A DNA stretch of 64,000 bases from Streptomyces sp. ISL-98 (lineage in GTDB: Bacteria > Actinomycetota > Actinomycetes > Streptomycetales > Streptomycetaceae), in contig NZ_JAGGPB010000016.1 in assembly GCF_018614055.1 (NCBI RefSeq), forward strand, positions 1-64,000, given 5' to 3'. Shown here piece after piece: positions 8,868-17,631 of the stretch. The translations under genes and the position numbers were made by a program. The notes under the pieces are model-generated. The model did no database searches. It saw nothing but the letters and a program-made list of their open reading frames with translations, and was not told the origin of the DNA. How positions within the stretch are numbered: the first letter of the stretch is position 1; every line of letters begins with the position of its first letter.

Positions 8868-9287
8868 TTACTCGCGCGTGTAGAAGATGTAGAAGGTCAC
8901 GAGCATCATCGCGGCGCCGAGCACAGCCCCCAGGGCCGAAGCCTTGAGGACGCTTGCGTGGCTCAGGCTGATGAGGAAACCCGTCGCGACACCGAAGAGG
9001 CTTCCGTAGGCGGCGGCCCGCAGCTCGCGCACCATCCGGGACTGGGTGCGTCCGAGAAGGAAGCACAGTCCCGCCAGGACCACGCCGCAGACCACTCCGA
9101 GCAGGATGTTCCCGCCGGTCAGGGGATCGTGGTCGCGGTCGGCGAAGGCCACGTAGATTCCGTACAGCAGACCGAGAGTCACCGGTACGACGCCCTGGAC
9201 CCGGTGCGCCGACCGGACCGGGGGAGTCGGCTGGGCACGCCTGTGCCGCCGGAACCGCCCGGTCGGCATCGCAGCATGTGAAGACAT
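8868..9287 (-). CDS. 139-residue membrane protein of unknown function
   Basis: Four membrane segments after a basic, Arg/His-rich 30-residue N-terminus (MSSHAAMPTGRFRRHRRAQ). ATG 9287 has AAGGAGCTC nine bases upstream. The spans are Gly/Ala/Leu-rich and the last one ends in VTFYIFYTRE. It is divergent from the next membrane-protein gene and not part of the ABC operon in any obvious way. Function unknown. Confidence 0.6.
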   Translation of the reverse strand: MSSHAAMPTGRFRRHRRAQPTPPVRSAHRVQGVVPVTLGLLYGIYVAFADRDHDPLTGGNILLGVVCGVVLAGLCFLLGRTQSRMVRELRAAAYGSLFGVATGFLISLSHASVLKASALGAVLGAAMMLVTFYIFYTRE

Positions 9288-9392
9288 GACGAGCTCCTTC
9301 CGCCGCACGCGCCCCGCCCACCCCACCAGGGCACACCCGTGGGTGGTGTTCGGCAAGTGGATCAAGTGGATCTGGCGCATGAAGTGGAGGAA

Positions 9393-10394
9393 ATGGATCC
9401 AGCCGCTGCCCCGTACGGGCGTGCGGCTGAGCCAGGTGCAGCAGCTTCGCTGGCGCCCGCCCCACGCCCGCCGTTCCCTGGGGGGATGCGCAGCTACCTC
9501 TCGGCGGCACTGCTCGTCCTCGTGGCGGTCCTCGTCCCGTTGAGCGCGCTCGCCGTCTGGACCGGCCGCGAGGTCGGGAACACCGGCCGTTATGTGCCGA
9601 CGGTGGCGCCGCTCGCCTCCCACGCGGACGTACGCAGCGCTGTCGCCGACCGGATCACCGCCGAGATCGCGAAGGAGATCGACCTCGGTCCGCTCCAGGA
9701 CAGCGCCACCGAGCTCCTCGACGAAGCCGTCCTTTCCTTCACGGGTACGCCCGCCTTCCGGAACGCGTGGGACACCGTCAACCGGGCCGCCCACCGGGCC
9801 GTACTCCACTCGCTGGAGAACGGCAGCGGCAGCAGCGGCGCGGTGACGCTCGATCTCGCGCCCGTCGCCCAGCAGGTCAAGGGACAGCTGACCGACGACG
9901 GCGTCCCGCTCGCCGACCTGATCCCCGTACGGCACACGAAGGTCACGGTGCTGGAGTCCGACAACCTCGGTACCTGGCGCGACGCCTTCCAGCTGCTCCG
10001 GGCCGCCGGGACCTGGCTCCCGGCCGCGACCCTGGCGGCGGCGGCCGCCACGCTCCTGGTGGCCGTACGCCGGCTCCGCGCGCTCACCCTCCTCGGCGTG
10101 GCGCTGGCCGTCGGTGCGGTCCTGCTCGCCGTCACGGTCGTCGTCGCCCGCAGCCTGGCGCTCGGCGGCCTGCCCCCGGCCATGGACCGCGCGGCGGCCG
10201 GTGCGGTCTACGACGCGCTGACCGGCTCGCTGCGTACGACGGCGTGGGTGGTGCTGGCCGTTGGGCTCGGGCTGGTGCCGGTGGTGTCGGCGGGGCTCAC
10301 GGGGGTGTTCCGGGCGACGACGACGCGACCTCGGCGAGCACCCCGAGGGCGTACGACAGCACCTCTGCCGGCGGGGACGCCAGGCCGACCCTGA
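9393..10394 (+). CDS. Four-span membrane protein with a large outer loop
   Basis: About 333 residues. One N-terminal span (RSYLSAALLVLVAVLVPLSALAVW), then a 150-residue polar domain with VGNTGRYVPTVAPLASHADVRSAVADRITAE, then three spans and a Thr/Arg-rich tail. This layout is shared by a group of actinomycete integral membrane proteins of unknown role. The start is uncertain: ATG 9393 (MDPAAAPYG) is followed by a proline-rich leader, ATG 9486 lies directly before the first span. The last 98 nt overlap the convergent MocR gene, a long overlap for functional genes; the tail is low-complexity. Confidence 0.6.
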   Translation: MDPAAAPYGRAAEPGAAASLAPAPRPPFPGGMRSYLSAALLVLVAVLVPLSALAVWTGREVGNTGRYVPTVAPLASHADVRSAVADRITAEIAKEIDLGPLQDSATELLDEAVLSFTGTPAFRNAWDTVNRAAHRAVLHSLENGSGSSGAVTLDLAPVAQQVKGQLTDDGVPLADLIPVRHTKVTVLESDNLGTWRDAFQLLRAAGTWLPAATLAAAAATLLVAVRRLRALTLLGVALAVGAVLLAVTVVVARSLALGGLPPAMDRAAAGAVYDALTGSLRTTAWVVLAVGLGLVPVVSAGLTGVFRATTTRPRRAPRGRTTAPLPAGTPGRP

Positions 10395-11724
10395 TCGCGT
10401 CCGGGGCAGTGTGCGGGGTTACGGCGAACGCCGAGCCGGGAGTGACCGCGACGCCCCGGGCCGCAGCCGCCGCGACGAAGGTGTCCGTACGCCAGCGGGC
10501 GGGCAGCTCCCACCAGCAGTAGTACGCACGGGGGTCGGTGCGGATGCGGAAGCCGCCGAGGTGGCGCCGGACGAGGCGGTGGCGGGCGGCGGCGTCGGCG
10601 CGCTTGGCGGCGGCGACCGTGGCGGCCGTGCCGTCGGTGATCCAGCGGGTGGCGGCCTCCAGGTTGAAGCGCCCCGCGGTCCACGCGCCGGAGCGAAGGG
10701 CGTCCGCGAGGGCATCGGTGTGCGCAGCCGGGGCGGCGAGGAAGCCGGCGGTCAGGCCGGGGGCCAGGCGCTTGGAGAGGCTGTCGACGAGGACCGTGCG
10801 GTGGGGCGCGTGGGCGGCGAGGGGGGCGGGCGCGTCGGGTGCGAGGAACGCCCAGGTGGTGTCCTCGACGGCGCCGATGCCCAAGTCGCCCAGGGCTGCG
10901 GCCAGTTCGGCCCTGCGTGCCTCGTCCATCGTCACCGACGTCGGATTGTGCAGGGTCGGCTGTACGTACACGGCGCCGAGCGGCGCGCTCCGGTGGGCGG
11001 CGTGCAGCGCGTCGGGGCACAGCCCACCACCGGCGGCGCCCGCGATCGGCACCAGGGTTACGCCGAGCCGCTCCGCCACAGCCTTGACCAGCGGATACGT
11101 GAGCGTGTCGACGCCGAGCCGCCCCCCGGGGCGTACGAACGAGGCGATGGCGGCGGCGATGGCCTGCCGCCCGTTGCCCGCGAAGAGCAACTGCCCGGCA
11201 TCCGGCCGCCAGCCGCCCCGGGCCAGCAGCGATACGGCGGCTTCCCGCGCCTCGGGGGTGCCGTCTGCGGCGGCGGGGCGGGTGGCGGCGCCGAGGACAT
11301 CGGGGCGCAGGAGGGCGCCGAGTGCGCGGGCCATGAGCTCCGACTGACCTTGCGAGACAGGGTAGTTGAGCTCCAGGTTCACGGAGGGGGCGTCCACCGA
11401 GGGGGTGCCGTCCCCGGAGGGGGCGCCGTTCAGGGAGGGGGCGTGCGTCCGTACCTCCTCCGCGAGCGCGTGGCCGGGCGACGGCGGGGCGGCCCGTACG
11501 AACGTTCCGCGACCGACCTCGCCCACCGCGAGGCCGCGCCGCACCAGTTCGCCGTACACCCGGATCGCGGTGGAGTTCGCGATCCGGCGACTGCGGGCGA
11601 AGGCGCGCTGGGTGGGGAGCCGGTCGCCGGGCCGGAGCCGTCCGGCGGCGATCTCGGCGGCCACTTGATCGGCCACCCGTCGGAAGTCGTCCACCACTGC
11701 GCGTGCCACCCCGCTTCCCCACAT
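10297..11724 (-). CDS. MocR-type transcription regulator (GntR HTH + aminotransferase domain)
   Basis: A 475-residue protein. Residues 8-80 form the winged helix (VVDDFRRVADQVAAEIAAGRLRPGDRLPTQR... NSTAIRVYGELVRRG), followed by a fold-type I aminotransferase-like domain whose VDSLSKRLAPGL segment carries the expected pyridoxal-phosphate lysine. MocR proteins use PLP or its amino-acid adducts as signal and often regulate themselves and the divergent gene. ATG 11724 is the first plausible start and sits inside an upstream direct repeat, so the mRNA may be leaderless. It is divergent from an alpha/beta hydrolase gene 59 nt away, the probable target. Confidence 0.85.
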   Translation of the reverse strand: MWGSGVARAVVDDFRRVADQVAAEIAAGRLRPGDRLPTQRAFARSRRIANSTAIRVYGELVRRGLAVGEVGRGTFVRAAPPSPGHALAEEVRTHAPSLNGAPSGDGTPSVDAPSVNLELNYPVSQGQSELMARALGALLRPDVLGAATRPAAADGTPEAREAAVSLLARGGWRPDAGQLLFAGNGRQAIAAAIASFVRPGGRLGVDTLTYPLVKAVAERLGVTLVPIAGAAGGGLCPDALHAAHRSAPLGAVYVQPTLHNPTSVTMDEARRAELAAALGDLGIGAVEDTTWAFLAPDAPAPLAAHAPHRTVLVDSLSKRLAPGLTAGFLAAPAAHTDALADALRSGAWTAGRFNLEAATRWITDGTAATVAAAKRADAAARHRLVRRHLGGFRIRTDPRAYYCWWELPARWRTDTFVAAAAARGVAVTPGSAFAVTPHTAPDAIRVGLASPPAEVLSYALGVLAEVASSSPGTPP

Positions 11725-11756
11725 TGCACCGAGAGCAAAGAGCCTATTGCACCGAG
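11723..11756. promoter_or_regulatory. Direct repeat in MocR/hydrolase divergent promoter (putative operator)
   Basis: ATTGCACCGAG occurs at 11723-11733 and again, identical, at 11746-11756, a 23-bp period on the same face of the helix. MocR regulators such as GabR and PdxR are known to bind direct repeats in divergent promoters. The site covers the start codon of the regulator gene and lies 28 bp before the hydrolase start. Confidence 0.6.
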
Positions 11757-11783
11757 CAGTTGTGCGCATCTAGCCTCCTGAGC

Positions 11784-12641
11784 ATGGCTACGGCACACGT
11801 CAACGGCATCACCATCGGCTACACCGACGAGGGAACCGAAACCGGGACCGGAACCGGGACCGGAACCGGGACCGGGACCAGCTCCGGCACCCCCAACCCC
11901 CCTCTCGTCCTCATCCACGGCCACCCCTTCGACCGCACCATGTGGGCCCCGCAGATCGCCGCCTTCTCCCCCACCCACCGCGTAATCGCCCCCGACCTGC
12001 GCGGCTACGGCGAGACCGACGTGACCCCCGGCATCACCCCGCTCCCGGCCTTCGCCGCCGACATCGCCGCCCTGCTCGACCACCTGGGCATCGAGCGCGC
12101 CGTACTCGGCGGCCTCTCCATGGGCGGCCAGATCGTCATGGAGTGCTACAGCCGCTTCCCCGGCCGCATCGCGGGCCTGATCCTGGCCGACACCTTCCCC
12201 GCCGCCGAGACGGAAGCCGGAAAGCTGTCGCGCAACGCCGCCGCCGACCGCCTTATCCGGGAGGGCATGAATGGGTACGCCGACGAGGTGCTGGACAAGA
12301 TGGTCGCCCCGTACAACACCCAGGCATCGGCCCACGTCCACCGCATGATGGCCGCCGCCTCCCCCGAGGGTGCGGCAGCCGCCCTGCGCGGCCGGGCCGA
12401 ACGCCCCGACTACCGCGGCCTGCTCACCCGCATCACGGTGCCGACGCTGGTCGCGGTGGGCCGCGAGGACACGTACACACCGGTCGCGGACGCGGAAGCG
12501 ATGCACGCCGCGATCCCCGGATCGACGCTCGCCGTCATCGAGTCGTCGGCCCACCTCCCCAACCTGGAGCGCCCGGCCGACTTCAACACGGCGCTGCGGG
12601 CCCACCTCGCCCGCGTCGCCCGCGTCCCCAACGGCACCTGA
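11784..12641 (+). CDS. Alpha/beta hydrolase
   Basis: A 285-residue hydrolase. The oxyanion motif HGHPFDRTMW lies near residue 45, the nucleophile elbow GLSMGG places the serine at 112, and the catalytic Asp (GREDTYTPV) and His (SSAHLPNLE) occur near 231 and 254. It resembles 3-oxoadipate enol-lactonase/haloperoxidase-like members, but the substrate is not determinable. An in-frame hexanucleotide repeat inserts about 15 Gly/Thr residues between the first two strands (residues 17-32). Divergent regulator suggests MocR control. Confidence 0.88.
   Translation: MATAHVNGITIGYTDEGTETGTGTGTGTGTGTSSGTPNPPLVLIHGHPFDRTMWAPQIAAFSPTHRVIAPDLRGYGETDVTPGITPLPAFAADIAALLDHLGIERAVLGGLSMGGQIVMECYSRFPGRIAGLILADTFPAAETEAGKLSRNAAADRLIREGMNGYADEVLDKMVAPYNTQASAHVHRMMAAASPEGAAAALRGRAERPDYRGLLTRITVPTLVAVGREDTYTPVADAEAMHAAIPGSTLAVIESSAHLPNLERPADFNTALRAHLARVARVPNGT
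11833..11879 (+). repeat. Hexanucleotide repeat (GRACCG) inside the hydrolase
   Basis: Seven to eight tandem copies of GAACCG/GGACCG encode a Thr-Gly repeat in a surface loop near the N-terminus. Unit length keeps the frame, so slippage would change loop length rather than switch the gene off. Confidence 0.8.
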
Positions 12642-12800
12642 TCACCGCACACACTGACTCGCCACGGCGACAACCAACCGCCGCCCCACGCCGTCTCTGA
12701 GGGAAGATGCGGTTCAAGCGCCATGCGCGTCATAGGCGCGTCATTGGCGCCGTGGTCGGCGCGTCATCGGCGCCAAACAGGCTGACGGGGAGGCCGTTCC

Positions 12801-13823
12801 TTGGGGAGTGCCAGAGTCACGACGGCAGCGACCGGCCCATCCGCGTCGCCCCCGCCCCCGTACGGCCGCCGCCCCGCCTGGCGGCGGTTCCTCGCGTGGG
12901 CGGACGGGATCGGCCTCGCCGGCGTCAGCGTCGTTGTCGGCTGCCGCGTCCTCGACGTCGACGGCCGTACGCCGGTCCCCCAGCTCCTCGCGTTTCTGCC
13001 CTGGCTGCTCGTCCCGGCCGTCCTGGGCCTCGTCCTCGCCCTCGTCGCCCGCTGGCGCATCGGCATGGCCTGGGCGGCCGTCCTGATCGCCACCACCGGC
13101 TGGTACGTCCAGCCGTACGGGCCGGGCACCGCCGAGGCCGAGGGGCACCTGATCGCCCCCGTCCGCGTCCTCACCGCCAACGTCGAATTCGGCGGCGGGA
13201 CAGCGGACTTGATCGCCGCGATCCGGCGCGAGAAGCCCGATCTGGTCTTCGTCCAGGAGTGCGAGTACGACTGCTCGGCAGCCCTCGGCTCCGAGGTGCC
13301 GGACGCCACGTACCCGTACCGGAAAGTCGTCGAAGCGAGCGGCGCCGAGGGGTCCGCCATCCTCAGCAAGTACCCGCTGCGGTCCGCGCCCGGCATCGAC
13401 GGCACGCTCGCCATGCCGGGCGCCGTCGCGCTGGTGCACGACCGTGCCGTACGCATCCAGCTCACGCACCCCATGCCGCCCGCCCCCGGCCATGTGCCCG
13501 ACTGGCGCTCCGAGCTGGGCGCGATCCGCGACTACGCCGCCCGGGACAAGGACCGGCCGACGCTCGTCGCGGGCGACTTCAACGCCTCGCAGGACCATGC
13601 CGTTTTCCGGCGCATCCTCGACGCGGGCGGTCTGCGGGACACGGCGGCCCTCGGCGGGGCGTTCCGTACGCCGTCCTGGCCCGCCGACATCGACGGGATC
13701 GGCGCCCAGATCGACCATGTGCTGGCGTCCGACGACTTCGCCGTACGGTCGGCCCGCTTTCTCACGCTCAGGAACACCGACCACCGGGCGCTGCTCGTCG
13801 AGCTGGAGCTGCACAGCGGCTAG
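12801..13823 (+). CDS. Endonuclease/exonuclease/phosphatase-family membrane protein
   Basis: 340 residues. Three N-terminal membrane segments (about 28-105) anchor a C-terminal EEP domain: VRVLTANVEF (metal-binding Asn), DLVFVQECE (catalytic Glu), VAGDFNASQDH (Asp/Asn pair) and IDHVLASDD...TDHRALLVE (terminal His). EEP proteins hydrolyse phosphodiester or phosphate-ester bonds in nucleic acids, phospholipids or sugar phosphates; the domain here faces the outside. The start is a TTG at 12801 with GGGGAGG eight bases upstream; no in-frame ATG/GTG precedes the first span. Confidence 0.82.
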   Translation: MGSARVTTAATGPSASPPPPYGRRPAWRRFLAWADGIGLAGVSVVVGCRVLDVDGRTPVPQLLAFLPWLLVPAVLGLVLALVARWRIGMAWAAVLIATTGWYVQPYGPGTAEAEGHLIAPVRVLTANVEFGGGTADLIAAIRREKPDLVFVQECEYDCSAALGSEVPDATYPYRKVVEASGAEGSAILSKYPLRSAPGIDGTLAMPGAVALVHDRAVRIQLTHPMPPAPGHVPDWRSELGAIRDYAARDKDRPTLVAGDFNASQDHAVFRRILDAGGLRDTAALGGAFRTPSWPADIDGIGAQIDHVLASDDFAVRSARFLTLRNTDHRALLVELELHSG

Positions 13824-13898
13824 AGGTGTGTTGCGCTGGAGTGACGGTGACGGTGGCGGTGGCGACGACGGCGACGGTCCGAAGCGGTGGAGGCGGCC

Positions 13899-14150
13899 AT
13901 GGAAGACGCCAACCAGGACATACTCGACAACATCACCGCTCTGGTCGGCGAGGAGCGGGACCTGCGCGAACGCTCCACCCGGCAGATGGGGCTCAGCGAC
14001 AGCGAGCGCGCCCGGCTGAAGGCCGTGGAGGTCCGGCTGGACCAGTGCTGGGACCTGCTGCGTCAGCGGCGCGCGAAGACGGAGTACGGCGAGGACCCGG
14101 GCGAGGCGCGGGTGCGTCCCGCCGACGAGGTCGAGAACTACCAGAGCTGA
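13899..14150 (+). CDS. DUF2630 family protein
   Basis: 83 residues, starting MEDANQDILDNITALVGEE. The family signature is seen in ARLKAVEVRLDQCWDLLRQRRAK and in the C-terminal RVRPADEVENYQ. Proteins of this family are short, helical, of unknown function and widespread in actinobacteria. GGAGG lies seven bases before ATG 13899. The cupin gene follows 65 nt downstream. Confidence 0.85.
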   Translation: MEDANQDILDNITALVGEERDLRERSTRQMGLSDSERARLKAVEVRLDQCWDLLRQRRAKTEYGEDPGEARVRPADEVENYQS

Positions 14151-14175
14151 GCCGACCACGCCTGATCGCAAAATC

Positions 14176-14196
14176 TTGTCCACAGGCTGTGGAAAA
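14176..14196. promoter_or_regulatory. Inverted pair of DnaA-box-like sequences
   Basis: TTGTCCACA at 14176-14184 and its inverse TGTGGAAAA at 14188-14196 (TTTTCCACA on the other strand) are separated by GGC. The first matches the Streptomyces DnaA box exactly as I know it, the second differs by one or two bases. The core TCCACAG-G-CTGTGGA is a perfect palindrome, so another dimeric regulator is possible. It lies 20 bp before the cupin start codon. Confidence 0.45.
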
Positions 14197-14215
14197 CATT
14201 TCCCCGGGAGGAACC

Positions 14216-14581
14216 ATGAGCGCCACAACGTGGGACGACACCCCTGTCGCGATGGAAGGCGGCGGCGTGGAACTGCGCTTGAAGGACATCGGCGGAGACA
14301 TGGCCGTCTCATTCGTGCGGCTGCCCCGGGGCACGGACATGGCACCGGCCCTGCAGGGCCTCCCTGATGACAGCTGCCAGTGTCCTCACTGGGGTTACGT
14401 GCTCAAGGGGCGGCTGAGGATGCGAACGAAGGACGGGGAATCGTTCTACTCCGCCGGGGATGCCTACTACTGGTCGCCCGGTCATATCCCGGAAGCGCTC
14501 GAAGACGTCGAGTTCGTCGAGTTCTCGCCGATGGAGGAGCTCAATAAGGTCATCGACCACGTCAAGGCACAGATGAGCTGA
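14216..14581 (+). CDS. Cupin-domain protein
   Basis: 121 residues, single beta-barrel cupin: SCQCPHWGYVLKGRLRMRTKDGES (motif 1, with one His and extra Cys) and GDAYYWSPGHIPEALEDVEFVEFSP (motif 2 with His). GGGAGGAACC precedes ATG 14216. The Cys-x-Cys-Pro-His in place of the usual HxH suggests an altered metal site. Small cupins of this type are found as stand-alone proteins; substrate unknown. Confidence 0.8.
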   Translation: MSATTWDDTPVAMEGGGVELRLKDIGGDMAVSFVRLPRGTDMAPALQGLPDDSCQCPHWGYVLKGRLRMRTKDGESFYSAGDAYYWSPGHIPEALEDVEFVEFSPMEELNKVIDHVKAQMS

Positions 14582-14702
14582 CGAAGCCCCCGGCCCCGGC
14601 CCGGCGAACGAGGAACTCCGTCAACAACAGGCCTGCTCACGCCGTCGCCCCCTCACCGATCGCCGACTTGCATTAGAGGTCCGGCTTCGCTCTGTTTAGG
14701 GC

Positions 14703-16766
14703 ATGGCTGAGCAGCAGGACCGCAAGGACAGGGCAGGCGGCGGACGTCTGACGCCACCCGAGTGGCTGACGCAAGGGCTGCGCCCGCAGCGCGCGCCCGT
14801 GCCCTGGGCCGCCGTCGTACGGGCCGGGATCGCCATGGCCGCGCCGCTCGCCGTCGGATTCGCCGCCGACCGACCGACGTACGGCGCGCTGGTGTCGATG
14901 GGCGCCCTGTCCGGCGTCATCGGCGACACCGCCGACGCCTACCGGATGCGCATCTTCAACATCGCCGTCCCGCAGCTCTTCGGCGCGATCGGCGTCACCC
15001 TCGGCACGCTCGTGTACGGGCACGGGTGGCTCGCCGTCGGAGTGCTGACCTTCGTCGCGCTCGTGTCCGGGATGATCTCCACGATCGGCGCGGTGGCGTC
15101 CGTTTCCGGGCTGCTGCTCCTGCTCCAGGCCGTCGTCGGGGCCGGCCTGCCGATGCCGGACCCGTGGTGGACGGCCCCGCTGCTGTTCACCGTCGGAGGC
15201 CTCTTCGTCCTTCTCCTGTCGCTGGTCGCCTGGCCGCTGCGCGCCGGGGTGCCCGAACGGGACGCCGTCGCCGACACCTACCGGGCCGCCGCCGACCTGC
15301 TGGAGGCGGCGGGCACGGACGCGTACGACGAGAAGCGCCAGGCCGTGACCCAGGCGCTCAACACGGCGTACGACCTGGTCCTCGCCCGGCGTGCCCGCGA
15401 GCACGGCCGCACAAGTCCGCTCGTACGACTGCTCGCGCAGCTCAATGTCGTCATCCCGCTCGTCGAGTCGGCTCCGGCCGCGCATCTGCGCCAGCGTCCG
15501 CTGCCGCGCGAAATCCCGGCGGTGGTCAGGGACTTGGCGGATGCCGTCGCTCATGGCCGTACGGGTACGGGTACGGGTACAGCTACGGGTACGGCTGCCG
15601 GGCTCGATCTGCCCGAGCCGACGTCCCCATCCGGGCGCGCCGTCGACCACGCGCTGCGCCATGCGGCGGCCGTGGTGCTCGACCCGGACGCCGCGGCCAA
15701 TGCTGCCGCCGACGCCGACGTCTCCCCACCGGCCTCAGCATCCGTATCCGCCTCTGCGGCCGACATCGACGACCGGCTCGGCCGCCCCGCCGCCCTCGGC
15801 GTCCGCGCCCGCCGCGCCACCCGCGCCGTCCTGGTCTCCCACGCCTCCTGGCGCTACGGCCTGCGCCTCGCCCTGTGCATCGGGCTCGCCCAGTCCCTCG
15901 TCTCCCTCATCTCCGTGCCCCGCTCCTACTGGGTCGCGCTGACCGTCGTGTTCGTACTGAAGCCGGACTTCGGGTCGGTCTTCTCTCGCGCCGTCCAGCG
16001 GGCCTTCGGCACGGCGCTCGGGCTCGTCGTCGCGGCGGCCGTACTGGCGGAGCTGGAGCGCGGCTGGTGGGACGTACCGGTGATGATGGTGCTCGCCGCG
16101 CTCATCCCGGCCTTCACGGCGAAGGGTTACGCGTTCCAGACGGCCGCCATCACCCCCGTCATCCTGCTGCTCTCCGACCTCCTGAACCACGAGGGCTTCG
16201 GTCTTGTCCTGCCGCGCCTGTACGACAGCCTCATCGGCTGCGGCATCGCGCTGGTCGCCGGGTACCTGCTGTGGCCGGAGAGCTGGAGCACGCGCGTCGG
16301 CGACCGGCTGGCGGACACGGTGGCCGATACGGCGGGCTACGTGGAGTGCGCGTTCGGTCCCCCCGACCCCCAGGGCGAACGCCGCCGGCAGCGCCTGCGC
16401 CGCCGCCTCTACCGGGACCTGTCGGTCGTACGCTCCGAATTCCAACGCGCCCTGACGGAACCGCCGCCGACGGGAGCGCGGGCGGCGGCGTGGTGGCCGC
16501 TGGTGGTCGCAACGGAGCGGATCGTCGACGCTACGACAGCGGCACGGGTGCGCATCAACCACGGCGCGGAGCCGCCGGCCGAGGCCGAGGTGGCTGCGGT
16601 GGCGGGGGAGTTGCGCGAACTGGCGGAAGCGGTACGAGCGAGCGCCCCCGCGCCGCCCCGTCCCCCCACCGCGCTGCCCGACCCACCAGAGGGCGTCCTG
16701 GCCCCGCTGCGGCAGGAGGTGGCGGCGGCGAGAGCGGTGGCGTCGTCGGCGGCTGTGCGGGTGTGA
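14703..16766 (+). CDS. FUSC/aromatic-acid exporter family membrane protein
   Basis: 687 residues with two blocks of about five membrane segments (residues 36-180 and 375-530), each the duplicated FUSC unit, separated by a 190-residue cytoplasmic linker; the conserved RAGIAMAAPLAVGFAADRPTYGALVSMGAL and RSYWVALTVVFVLKPDFGSVFSRAVQR segments are clear. A C-terminal helical domain of about 150 residues follows. Members of this group (fusaric acid, p-hydroxybenzoate efflux) are thought to export aromatic acids or lipids. The linker contains a (GTACGG)n repeat. It stands alone on the plus strand. Confidence 0.85.
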   Translation: MAEQQDRKDRAGGGRLTPPEWLTQGLRPQRAPVPWAAVVRAGIAMAAPLAVGFAADRPTYGALVSMGALSGVIGDTADAYRMRIFNIAVPQLFGAIGVTLGTLVYGHGWLAVGVLTFVALVSGMISTIGAVASVSGLLLLLQAVVGAGLPMPDPWWTAPLLFTVGGLFVLLLSLVAWPLRAGVPERDAVADTYRAAADLLEAAGTDAYDEKRQAVTQALNTAYDLVLARRAREHGRTSPLVRLLAQLNVVIPLVESAPAAHLRQRPLPREIPAVVRDLADAVAHGRTGTGTGTATGTAAGLDLPEPTSPSGRAVDHALRHAAAVVLDPDAAANAAADADVSPPASASVSASAADIDDRLGRPAALGVRARRATRAVLVSHASWRYGLRLALCIGLAQSLVSLISVPRSYWVALTVVFVLKPDFGSVFSRAVQRAFGTALGLVVAAAVLAELERGWWDVPVMMVLAALIPAFTAKGYAFQTAAITPVILLLSDLLNHEGFGLVLPRLYDSLIGCGIALVAGYLLWPESWSTRVGDRLADTVADTAGYVECAFGPPDPQGERRRQRLRRRLYRDLSVVRSEFQRALTEPPPTGARAAAWWPLVVATERIVDATTAARVRINHGAEPPAEAEVAAVAGELRELAEAVRASAPAPPRPPTALPDPPEGVLAPLRQEVAAARAVASSAAVRV
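15559..15596 (+). repeat. Hexanucleotide repeat inside the FUSC gene
   Basis: About six copies of ACGGGT with single-base variants encode (Thr-Gly)n in the cytoplasmic linker. The unit is in frame. Confidence 0.75.
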
Positions 16767-16860
16767 GGGGGCGGGTGGGGGTGCGGAGGCGGTGCGCGGC
16801 GAGGCACGTGCGGGTGCGTGGTGCGGCGGGCTCGCCCCGCGGGGCTGTTCCCCTACCCGC

Positions 16861-17076
16861 CTAAAACAGCGGCAACTGCCCAGGAAACAGCGCCACTTCA
16901 TACCCGTCCAGCGTCCGCTGCGACGCCGCCCGCGGTGCCGCGCGCTTCGACCCGGCGCACAGGGTCAGCTCCGTAGACGCCCTGGTGCGCGGATCGTGGC
17001 GCACGAACTTGCCCGCCACGACCGCAACCTCACGGCCGCACATCGGGCAAGGACGGCGCGGCGAGATCGATGGCAT
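16861..17076 (-). CDS. 71-residue protein with a CxxC motif
   Basis: Begins MPSISPRRPCPMCGREVAVV; a CPMC knuckle near residue 10 and a third Cys at about 41 (LTLCAGS) could hold zinc. It ends EVALFPGQLPLF. The product is basic and compact. It lies 20 nt downstream of the S4-domain gene on the same strand, so the two are probably one transcript. Function unknown; perhaps nucleic-acid related given its neighbour. Confidence 0.65.
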   Translation of the reverse strand: MPSISPRRPCPMCGREVAVVAGKFVRHDPRTRASTELTLCAGSKRAAPRAASQRTLDGYEVALFPGQLPLF

Positions 17077-17096
17077 GCGCTCACTCTGCCACCGTC

Positions 17097-17516
17097 TCAG
17101 CCCGCCCCCGGACCCGGACCCGGCCTCGGCCCCTGCAGCCGCTCCATCTCCCGCCGGTCCCGCTTCGTCGGACGCCCCGCCCCCCGGTCACGCACCGCGA
17201 CCGGTGCGACGAACTCGCGCGGCGGAGGCGGCGGACTGTTGTCGACGTAGCATTCGGCCGCCGCCGGAGCCCCCACCCGCTTGCGGATGATCCGCGAGAC
17301 GACCACGATCCGCTCGCGCCCCGCGTGGAACAGCCGCACCTCGTCGCCCGCCTTGAGCGCGTGCGCCGGCTTGACCCGTTCCCCGCCCACCCGCACATGC
17401 CCCGCCTTGCAGGCCGCCGCAGCCTGCGCGCGGGTCTTGGTGAGGCGTACGGACCAGATCCAGACGTCGATCCGTACGGTCCCGGACGTCGCCGTCCCCT
17501 CGTGTGCTGAAGCCAT
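17097..17516 (-). CDS. S4-domain RNA-binding protein (Hsp15/HslR-like)
   Basis: 139 residues. The S4 domain covers residues 16-75 (VDVWIWSVRLTKTRAQAAAACKAGHVRVGGERVKPAHALKAGDEV), as in Hsp15, which binds stalled 50S subunits carrying peptidyl-tRNA. The C-terminal 50 residues are Pro/Arg-rich. ATG 17516. It heads a likely two-gene unit with the CxxC protein. Family assignment is firm, the ribosome-rescue role is by analogy. Confidence 0.88.
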   Translation of the reverse strand: MASAHEGTATSGTVRIDVWIWSVRLTKTRAQAAAACKAGHVRVGGERVKPAHALKAGDEVRLFHAGRERIVVVSRIIRKRVGAPAAAECYVDNSPPPPPREFVAPVAVRDRGAGRPTKRDRREMERLQGPRPGPGPGAG

Positions 17517-17631
17517 ACCCCCGAGGGTAGAACGTGCCGCCGCTCCACGCCCGCCTTACTATGCGCACGTTCTCCCCGTACGGAGCCACCACCTCCGGGC
17601 CGGGAATCGTCTCTGATTGTCGCCAAATGTC

